NCBI GenBank assembly: GCA_950022295.1
Contig: OX465598.1
Location: 65,580,001-65,644,000 of the forward strand
Length of the DNA: 64,000 nt
Reading direction: 5' to 3'
DNA from: Bromus sterilis
Taxonomy: Eukaryota; Streptophyta; Magnoliopsida; Poales; Poaceae
Position numbers and translations under genes: made by a program. The notes beneath the pieces were generated by a model. That model did not search any database. It was given only the letters and a program-made list of their open reading frames with translations, and was not told the DNA's origin. The first letter of the stretch is position 1. Each line of letters opens with the position of its first letter. Below are positions 56,088 to 64,000 of the stretch, piece by piece.

Positions 56088-57869
56088 TGTTGGGGTTCGG
56101 GGCAAAAAACACAAATTTTTCATAACCTACGAGACCCATACCCAAGACCTATGCTATGGCGATGCAAGTAACGGACAGAGATAGGTCACATACCAGTATG
56201 TAGTCCGTTAAGCGGGAAACGTTCCCGCATGAACGTGGTTGGTGTAGTCGTACCGGCGATCCTCGATGCCTCGCAGATCCACGATGACTCCTGTAGCCAC
56301 CCGATCCTTGTAGACTGATGATGGGATTACGTCCCCGTTGGAACGTTGCTGATGAAGACCTCGCGATATGACCACGACGATGAAGTAGCACCACAAGTGT
56401 AGTGCCTCGCGGGATTATACACATACAGTATACCCGACGTCCCTCCGGGCTCCGAACCAGTAGAGCAGCGGAAAGAAGATGGATTCGGATCCCGATTCCA
56501 GCAGCACGACGGCGTGCGTATAGTGGAGAAATCCCCAACCAAGTGTAGACTCCAAACAAGGGGAGTCCACTCGAGGAAGGAGAAAGGAGGGAGAGAGAGA
56601 TGAGAACTTATCTCAAAAATATGATGATTAAAAGGGCACCTCTACCCCTCCTTATATAGGCCAAGGAGGGGTGACACCCCCCCCCCTCCATTTCCGGGGT
56701 GGGACTAATCCCAAGGGAGGGGGTGGCGCACCTATTAAGGGGGGTGGGCCCCCTCATGGCGCCATGGCCCATGGGGGAGGACTCCCTCTCCCCTTAATGG
56801 GCCCTATGAGGCCCATATGCCTTTTAATTCATTTTTAATTATATTTAATTATATTTTAATATTTAATTCAGATAATTAAATAATTAAACATTAATTAAAC
56901 ATTATTAAATATATTTTTAACCTTTCAAAATACCCGGAACAACTTCCGGCCTTCATCGGAACAATTCTGGTGTTCTCTCCAATTTCTCCGGTGATCCCGA
57001 ATCAATCCTTACTGCGTCGAGTACCCTTAAGTGTAACACCCTACGGTCCGGGAAAAAGCAGACATGATCGAGACAATTCTCATTGATCAATGATTAATCA
57101 ATTGGACCTGGTTACAATCCTTGATAGCCCCTGCGCTTCCATCGAATGAACTTCAATCGCTGTTGGATCCGTTAACCGTGTGCCTGTTCCCTTTGTCCTA
57201 TGGTACTTTGCTTGTCCGAGGTTTGATCATCGGTATCCAATATACCTAGTTCGTCCTCGTTCTCAACAAACAAGTTTACTCGTTCCCGTGATATTACAAC
57301 TCCGTGACCTAGTCACACGTTTGCAAACTTTATGATGCAATATCACCGACTGGGCCCAGAGTACCTATCCGTCACACGGATGGACAAATCCCTCTTTGAT
57401 CTATTTGCATACTCATCAACCATCTATTTCGAAATACCCAAAGTGCACCATTATGGCCAGCATATTTCAGTCAGGCGGTGGGATACAAATCAAAGTCTCC
57501 TCATAAATGACAATTACGTATGATCATTACGGTCAAAGGATCTGGTCACTACGTTATAGTTATCGCAATGTCGAACTTTGTGACTTGATCACATCGCACT
57601 TCTGGTGGGTGTATGTCCATCATATCATTATCCAATGATACGACTCCATTGTCAACAGACGCCATTGTCTCATGATCAGGAAACCTTGATCATCAATCGC
57701 CCAATGGACTAGTATACTAGGGTTGACTAGGGACCTGGTTGTTTGTATACCACACCTGTATTAATGTTTCCGCTTAATACAGTTATAGCATAGTATCAAA
57801 CGTATTATGAACTAATGGAATATGCTCGATAAAACATATTTTATTTGCCTCTAGGGCACATTCCCAACA
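56088..57869 (-). mobile_element. Solo Angela/BARE1-like Copia LTR at the border of element B
   Basis: The 1,782-bp insertion starts TGTTGGGG and ends TTCCCAACA, with TSD caatg at 56083-56087 and 57870-57874. It is the reverse orientation of the family seen at 13347 and 61075. The target spans the last two bases of the B LTR and three bases of its TSD. No internal domain is present. Confidence 0.88.
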
Positions 57870-57874
57870 CAATG

Positions 57875-58021
57875 TCCTACAATCCACCCTGTAAACAACG
57901 GCCGCTGATTTTCAATGTGGTTGTTTACGATCAAAGTCGTCATCACCAATTCTTCATCATCACTAGACTCATCCGACGAACAAAGGAAATGCTCGAAGAA
58001 AAACTCATCACCACTGTCCAT
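57875..58021 (-). pseudogene. PIF/Harbinger transposase, N-terminal part
   Basis: The ATG at 58021-58019 opens MDSGDEFFFEHFLCSSDESSDDEEL, an acidic serine-rich start typical of Harbinger transposases. It continues to GWIVGH at 57875. There the TSD of element B begins, and the frame resumes at 33803 with [20 protein letters not shown]. The insertion splits the coding exon by about 24 kb, including the solo LTR. Confidence 0.85.
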
Positions 58022-58587
58022 TGTACCTTGTAGGCAAAGCGTCGAACACCTTGCAGGCGCGGTGAAGCAGTGGCCGAGGCAGCAACAGCGTCGCACGCTA
58101 GAGCGATTGCGCGCCTTCCACAGCAGAGCACGACGCAGAGACGATCGTTGCCGATGAGGGAGTCCGGCGCTGGGGGAGGCAAAGGGACTACGGCGTCGGG
58201 GCGGGGAAGGGGCGCAGAGCCGCGCAAGTCCGGCGACTGCCCGGCAAGGAAGAACAAGCGCGCGGCAAACGGACTGCCCGGTTGTCGCGGCAGCGACTGC
58301 TACCAGTTGGCGGAGGAGATGCCGGAGGCGACCATAAGCGGATGGAACTGGTGGCGCGACCGGTGTGGATGATAGAGTGATTCTTCGCCCAATGACGAGC
58401 GGGCCAGGGGAGAAGGAGTGGACGCGGCGCGGACGTCCGGAGAGTGCCCGCGCTGACGCAAACCAGGCCCAAATTTGGGCCGGAAATGGGTCAGGATGGA
58501 CAAGAAAACGGACGAGCGCCCGTTTGCGCCGGCGCATTGGGTCCGCCCCGACGCAGCCGGACCAAAACGTACAGAAAAATGTGTTTT
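58022..58587 (-). other. 5' flank and leader of the Harbinger gene
   Basis: GC-rich DNA between the start codon and the terminal repeat of the transposon. It should contain the promoter. ORFs here on both strands have no recognisable domain. Confidence 0.5.
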
Positions 58588-58610
58588 GCGCCCGCGCGTT
58601 GGAGTTGCCC
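58588..58610. repeat. Right terminal inverted repeat of the Harbinger element
   Basis: The end reads gcgcgttggagttgccc and, reversed, starts GGGCAACTCCAACGCGC, the typical grass PIF/Harbinger terminus. It is followed by the target TTA (58611-58613). The left terminus lies outside the window. Confidence 0.8.
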
Positions 58611-58613
58611 TTA

Positions 58614-59264
58614 GCTTCGGTCGCTTGGGTGATGGTGCTGACGGGTTCGTCTAGTGCGCGGCTTCGGGGTCGGTGTGTGAGTCGTTTTTGTTTGTAAGGG
58701 CACTCACAATGCATTGTCTCTTAGCGTGCTATCCTAGGTAGTAAAAAAATTTAAGAAACAACATCTCCATTGCATTGTTTCTATGAAACTGTGGGGATCT
58801 TCTAGTAACAACACTTGTTTTAAGAAACAACATTGTCTCTTCCTTAATAACACTGCCACGTCAGATTTTTTCTATGAAACTGTGTCAAGAACCGAGCGTT
58901 GGGAGCGCCCTAAGTCGGAACGGTGGCTCTGAGACTTGTTATAGGGTGTCGGTGCAGGTCGCTCGAGTGACGGAGATGGCGGCTCGCCTGGGCGGTCTGG
59001 AGGTCGACGTATGAGTTGTTTCGTCTGTAAGTCCGAGCGGCGGCTTCGAGACTGGTTATAGGGTGTAGGGTGTCGGTGCTGGTCGCTCGAGAATCAAAGT
59101 CGGCGGCACGCTTGGTGCCCAGCCTTGGGATCGGCGTGGATGCCGAAGCGGCAGCTTTAGTCTTGGTTGTAGGGTGTTAGCTTTGGATTGCTCAGGTAAC
59201 GAAGCCGGCGGCTCGCCTGGTACGTGGTTTCGGGGTCAGCGTATGTCGGTGATGTGTTTTGTAG
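58614..59264. repeat. Degenerate tandem array of about 115-bp units
   Basis: Units near 58614-58697 (partial), 58914-59030, 59031-59140 and 59141-59264 share the words gcggcttcg/gagact, ggttatagggtgt, cggtgctggtcgctcgag, ggcggctcgcctgg and ggggtcggcgt. The Harbinger element and a MITE are inserted in it. No function is evident. Confidence 0.6.
58698..58910. mobile_element. Tourist-type MITE, 213 bp
   Basis: The ends GGGCACTCACAATGC and, reversed, GGGCGCTCCCAACGC form the terminal repeats. The TSD TAA is at 58695-58697 and 58911-58913. The trinucleotide TSD and GGGC start are typical of PIF/Harbinger-mobilised MITEs. It has no coding capacity. Confidence 0.85.
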
Positions 59265-60005
59265 GTGTGTTGTAACGTTTTTCACTCGAGTTTTCATTAA
59301 TTAACCAGGCAACTTTCTTCTTATATTACTAAATAAATCGGACCCTAAAGGATTGTGTTTTTCTTTAAGAAGATATTATCTTTGCTAAGTTCAAAAAAAG
59401 GTACTGTCTTCGTTTTGGTTTATTGATCTTATTTATACATTATTGTAAATTTTAATCATAGATTTAATTAATATAATATAATATATATATGATTTTTTTT
59501 ATAATATTGGATTCATATTTGAAAGAGGTTTTCAATAATACAATTTTAACAACATATCTGGTGAATCCGGTCAGTATCGTGTATCCGTGCATCCTGCATT
59601 TTCAACCCCACGATTGAAATCGTGGCGAGCTAGCTTAGCGTGCATCCAAATTTTGACAAACACACCTCTTCCCACGCCTCGACCCCATACACAAAATTCA
59701 GATTTTCTTAAGAAAAGGAAACAATTTGAGCCGGCCCACAGGCAAATGCTCACGCCGGTCGCGAGCGTTGGATTAGTCAGGGCATGCACAATGGTTAATA
59801 AAACTGTTCTATTTTAACACCGCCACATAATTTAGATATGACAAAAAAGTGATATACAATGGTTCTATCCTAGCTTAGTTATAATAACTAAAGATTCCTA
59901 AATTTGTGATGAGAGAATTAATGCTAAGAGCTGATCTCTTAGCTAAAAGAAGGCAAAGCTTTTTTTTCAAATTCTCTTTCCTCCACTTCAGCATGATAAG
60001 ACTTA
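59265..60005. other. AT-rich intergenic DNA with a partial MITE
   Basis: Positions 59280-59560 are AT-rich with no features. A possible partial Tourist MITE starts near 59779 (gggcatgcacaatgg) but its right end was not found. ORFs near 59571-59817 have no recognisable domain. Confidence 0.4.
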
Positions 60006-60767
60006 GACTAGCCATAGTGGGAGTAACATAAGTAGTATCATAGGTGCCACGTAGGCAAAAAAGATGATGTGGCGATAAATTAATGAAAAGAGAAACAAAT
60101 AGAGTAACACATTATGTTACCATCACATAGCGGTTTTCAATGCAAAATGAGTCTATAATGTAAGAAATGAACCCTTCTATGTTACTACTCATATGATATT
60201 ACCCATTAGACTACCCATAGTGGGAGTAACATAGGTAGTAACATCGATGTCACATAAGCTAAAAATATGGTGTGGCAAGTAATTAATGATGAAAGAAAGG
60301 CATGTGGTAACTTAGGCTGGCCCCAATGAGGAGTAACTTCAGCAGTAACATAGAGTTCAACTCAGCAATTTTTTTTATGTGGCAATGAGTTAATGAGGAG
60401 AGAGATCTTTTTTGGTAACTTAGCTAGTTACTTGCTCTTTGAGTAACATCACACATACCAAGACAATATGAGTCTATAATCTAATAAATGAAGTCTTATA
60501 TGTTACTACATATATGTTACTACCCATTGTGGAGGTAGTTACTTGCTCTTGGAGTAACATCACACATACCAATGCAATATGTGTCTATAACATAATAAAT
60601 AAAGTTACTAGTTGATGTTACTCCCCATTATAGAGGTAGTAACATAGACTAGTAACATATGGATGTTACTAGTTGATGTTACTCCCCACTATGGCTAGTC
60701 TTATGAGAGTAGTAACATAGATTAATAACATGCATATGTTACTAGTCTAAGTTACTCCCCACTATGA
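60006..60767. mobile_element. Cluster of nested MITEs of one family
   Basis: The terminus gactagccatagtgggagtaac occurs at 60006, a variant at 60209 and a related one at 60315 (ggctggccccaatgaggagtaac). Reverse ends (gttactccccactatgg) occur near 60688 and 60750. TTA triplets flank several ends. The pattern suggests repeated insertion of the same MITE family into itself. Individual limits are uncertain. Confidence 0.6.
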
Positions 60768-61049
60768 GGACACTCCCAATGCTAGTATCTTAGCACGTAA
60801 TCATAGGCATTTTGCTTATGTGGCATGGTACTTAATGAAGATAGAGAGGGAGGTTGTATCTTAGCTAAGATACAACCCTTGCACGTGGCCATATGTAAAA
60901 AGCATGACTAGACCAATTGCATGTATGCATGAAGGCAAAATCATTAAATAAGATACAACCTCTAAGATACAATGCATTGTGATAGTTGCATTCCAAGTTT
61001 TAATTGCTCCTATGATATTATGCTAAGAAACAATGCATTGGAAGAGCCC
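60768..61049. mobile_element. Tourist-type MITE, 282 bp
   Basis: The ends GGACACTCCCAATGC and, reversed, GGGCTCTTCCAATGC match at most positions. The TSD TGA is at 60765-60767 and 61050-61052. An internal palindrome (gtatcttagctaagatac) lies near 60857. Confidence 0.75.
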
Positions 61050-61074
61050 TGAGCAGCCTAAGATAGCACCATTG

Positions 61075-62817
61075 TGTTGGATATATGCTCTAGAGGAAAA
61101 TAATATATGATTATTCCAATATATCTAATCAAGTTCATAACCAGTTTCATACCGTGCTAGAACTGTGTCAGTGAAACAATGATACAGGTGTGGTATAGAA
61201 ATCCCCAGAGTTCCTAGTTAGCCTCTACATCGATAACTAGTTCATGGTCAACATGATGTCGTGGTTTCGCGATCATGGACAATTAAGTCTCTTGACTATG
61301 AGGTCACCTCACTGGTTAAGTGACGTGATGAACATTACCCAAAGTAAGCATTACAGCATGATCAAATCTTATGAAGGTTCAGTGTTGTAATTACAGAACG
61401 TGGTAGACCGTTCCTTTGACCGTGAGTACGTGCATAATTACTATCTTCCCGGATGCTTTGACTTACATCCCACCACCTGACTGAAATATGCGGGTCATAA
61501 CGGTTGTATCTTAGGTATTCCGTGGAGATATGTTGAGGAGTATTGTTACAAGAGCGGGGTTTGTCAATCCATATAATGGATAGATACTCTGGGCCCACTC
61601 GGTGAGATTCCATCCATAAAGCTGCAGCGTGTGACTAGGTCACGGGGATGAATATCACGGGAGCGAGTGAATGAGGATTAGTTCGGAACGAGGTTGAACC
61701 AGACATAGGATGTCATTGATCGAATCTCGGAACAATCCAGTATCGCTGACAAAGGGAATGCTATACGACGTAAGGTCCAATCGCTGTTTGATATCCGGAA
61801 TGCACAGGGGTCATTATGGGCATCCAGGTCCCGCTGATGATCATTGACTGTAGCCTCTGCTCGGTCATGACTGGAGTGTTCTCGGACCGTAGGGTAACAC
61901 ACTTAAGGGCTCGATGAAATCGGAGACCTTTTCGGAACCATCGGAGTAACCAAAGAATAAAGGAAACAATATCGGAGAAGTACCGTGTTGAACCGAAACA
62001 AGTTCAGAGTGAACCGGAAGGTGTTCCGGAGCACCGGGAGATGGAATATTATGTTTTAGTTATTGAATTAATAATTAAAATCATTCTATTTCTAATTAAT
62101 ATGTGCAATGGGCCTTAGTCGAGAAAAAGGACCATTAGGGGAAATAAAAGGGAAAAAGAAAAAGAAAAAGAGGGGGGAGGCGCCATGGGCCCTAGGGCCC
62201 ATGAGGGGTGCGCCCCCTCCCCCCCTTGGCCGGCCACCTCCCCTTAGCAAAGGGACTTTAGTCCCACATTGCTAAGGGAGAGGGGTTGACTCCCTCCCCT
62301 CTGCCTATATATAGATGGGCAGGGTGCACATATTTAATACACAGAAATTCGTGAGAAAATAAATATTACTCCGAATTGAGATCGGTTTTCTCCGGTCTTC
62401 TCCCCTCCCTTGTATCTTTCACGGTGGGCTCCCTAGTGTGAGCCTATAGTGGAATTGAGGCTTCTCTGCTAGAATCGGAGGCCGTCGTGCTGCCGAAGCT
62501 CCGTCCGGAGGTCTGCTTCCGCCACCTTCGCTGGATCGGAGAACGGAGGTCGTCATCGAGTCTCATACGTGTGCGAGTACTACGAGGTGATTCACGTGTG
62601 GCACTACACCCATTCGGGTGCTCAACACAGCCAGGGGGATGTGAAACTTGATCGGCTACATCAACCACGTTTGCGGGAACGTTTCCCGCGCAACGGCCTA
62701 CACCCCGAGGTATGTTATTTCCGCACTACTTTCCGTTACGGTAATACGGCTAGCTAGATCTTGGGTTATGGGAACGCTAGTTAGAAAATTTTGTGTTTTC
62801 TGCTGCGAACCCCAACA
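61075..62817 (+). repeat. 5' LTR of an Angela/BARE1-like Copia element
   Basis: The 1,743-bp LTR starts TGTTGGATATATGCTCTAGAGG and ends CCCCAACA, and is preceded by cattg as a possible TSD half. A TATA box (ctatatata) is near 62305. A primer site follows directly, so it is a 5' LTR and not a solo LTR. The 3' LTR is beyond the window. Confidence 0.88.
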
Positions 62818-62818
62818 G

Positions 62819-62832
62819 TGGTATCATGAGCT
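62819..62832 (+). other. Primer binding site (tRNA-iMet type)
   Basis: TGGTATCATGAGCT matches the usual TGGTATCAGAGC of Copia elements with one extra T. Confidence 0.75.
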
Positions 62833-63888
62833 AGGTCTATGCTTATTATTACTGTACGGATAGAACACATCGGGGATGTGGGCGTTGATTGTATGATTGT
62901 TATCCTCCCACATGTACTTGTTCACATCTGCGGCATTGTTTGATGAAGCGTCCCCCGACCGACCTTACGCGTACGCTTACGCGAGACTGGTTCCACGCTT
63001 GACATACGGCTTGTACCGTATAAAGTGGCTGGGGGGTGTCTGTCTCTCTAATTTAGCGGATGTGGCATTTGCAACGGAGGGCCCCGTGCGGGGTGTAATA
63101 GAGACAATCGTATGGTTGACATTGTGGTTGACTCATAGGTTAAAACCTGTTTAACTATGAAAGCCCTAGCAGCCACGTAAAACTTGCAATATACAACTAG
63201 ATCGTCTAAACCTTGTATTGCTAAGTGGGGGCTATCGTTTGTTTGATTGTGATGTAGCGATAGCTTTGCTATGTGTTACTAGTAAGTAGTAATCTTCATC
63301 ATAAAACAAACTAAAATGGAGACACTGTAGACTTAGTGTTGCCATAGCTCAGACATCTTAAAACTTGCTAGTATAGGATACACGACGGTAGCATGTGATA
63401 AGATGATCCCTTAACAAAGCCAAACACAAGTATTCTACCGAAGTGTGCACCGCCTGGAAGGTTCTCCCATATGGCTTGATGCTCCGTACATAACGGAGTT
63501 GTCCTACATATTAAATAGAGTTCGCATGAGGTTGGGTTCGGCAAGCCTGGCATATGCAGATATGGCCTTGCTGAGCAGCATATAACATGGAGGTTAATTT
63601 GGCGAGCCTAGCATATGAAGATATGGCCTCGGAATACTAGAGATCGAAAGATCGAGCATGAGTCACAGTACATATAAGATAATGTGATCGCACAAGTTGT
63701 TGTCTACCTTTGAAACTGACCCGTCGGCCGTGTGATATTCGAGGTCGGGCAGTGAATCTGGATCATGTAATCACTAAAACTTCCTAGGGATGAATTTTTT
63801 TAGTGCGAGCTCATTTATAATATGATTATATGAACTCATTGTTGTGAACTAGTCTTAATTGTGTTCCTTGCAATTATGTTTGTAGAAA
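62833..63888 (+). other. Untranslated leader of the Copia element
   Basis: About 1 kb between primer site and gag with no open frame of interest. A repeated phrase, catatg(c/a)agatatggcct, occurs at 63551 and 63612. Confidence 0.6.
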
Positions 63889-64000
63889 ATGGATAATACC
63901 CAGTACCTTGAAATGGTTTCCTTCTTACATGGTGAAAGACTTAAAGAAAATGGGTCAAACTTCGTTAGTTGGTACTTACGCCTTAGAGCCGTGCTCAAGA
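63889..64000 (+). CDS. Gag of the Angela/BARE1-like element, N-terminal 37 codons
   Basis: The ATG at 63889 opens MDNTQYLEMVSFLHGERLKE and continues NGSNFVSWYLRLRAVLK to the window edge. The WYLRLR motif is typical of the start of Copia Gag in this group. No lesion is seen in the visible part. Confidence 0.8.
   Translation, partial: MDNTQYLEMVSFLHGERLKENGSNFVSWYLRLRAVLK

Noticed and set aside
57851..58714. A single 287-codon minus-strand ORF
   Set aside because: Only the part from 58021 down to 57875 looks like Harbinger transposase; the upstream part is GC-rich leader, and the last residues come from the solo LTR.
59571..59817. Small overlapping ORFs near the MITE cluster
   Set aside because: Short, open on both strands and without similarity to known families.

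Overview
The window is intergenic DNA from a large grass genome, most likely Triticeae (wheat, Aegilops, barley or rye type). The evidence is plant Ty3/Gypsy and Ty1/Copia LTR retrotransposons nested several deep, Angela/BARE1-like LTRs, Tourist-type MITEs, a PIF/Harbinger transposon and tRNA-Asp or tRNA-iMet primer binding sites. I see no intact host gene, rRNA, tRNA or CRISPR array. Family names are from memory of related elements and are tentative; boundaries and target-site duplications (TSDs) were read directly from the sequence.

Nesting, oldest outward. (1) A degenerate tandem array (58614-59264) received a Harbinger transposon (right TIR ends 58610, TSD TTA) and a Tourist MITE (58698-58910, TSD TAA). 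(2) The Harbinger transposase gene, minus strand, was hit twice. One hit is Gypsy element B (33809-56084, TSD ATGTC), which splits the gene. The other is a long LTR 'C', whose 3' end abuts the gene at 32967. (3) C is cut by an LTR ending at 601, by Athila-type Gypsy element F (1232-13002, TSD GTACA), by a solo Angela-like LTR (13347-15055, TSD CTAGT) and by Sirevirus-like Copia element E (15439-32864, TSD ATATG). B carries a Tat-lineage Gypsy element in its 5' LTR (46301-55487, TSD ACATA), a possible Mutator-like insertion (38080-39109), and a solo LTR exactly at its right border (56088-57869, TSD CAATG). (4) F holds a solo LTR (8873-10329, TSD GCATC). E holds a second, inverted copy of the C family (19637-23903, TSD TGCTG).

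Coding content is retrotransposon protein, all damaged. F has gag-pro-RT-RNaseH-integrase with several nonsense codons and frameshifts, plus a separate coiled-coil ORF behind pol. E has zinc-knuckle gag, protease, integrase, RT and RNase H. Behind pol it also has an ORF of about 1,340 codons, preceded by its own TATA box and a plausible intron, and disrupted by the inverted C copy. The internal region of B encodes only gag and protease and contains an extra LTR plus foreign fragments. The Tat element has protease, RT, RNase H and integrase on the minus strand, little gag, and on the opposite strand a TATA-driven ORF whose product looks like a B3 DNA-binding domain. That gene is followed by nine 66-bp tandem repeats, each carrying a copy of the element's polypurine-tract core.

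The right end (59265-61074) is AT-rich DNA with clustered Tourist-like MITEs. Then comes the 5' LTR (61075-62817), primer site, leader and first 37 gag codons of an Angela/BARE1-like Copia element that runs off the window.
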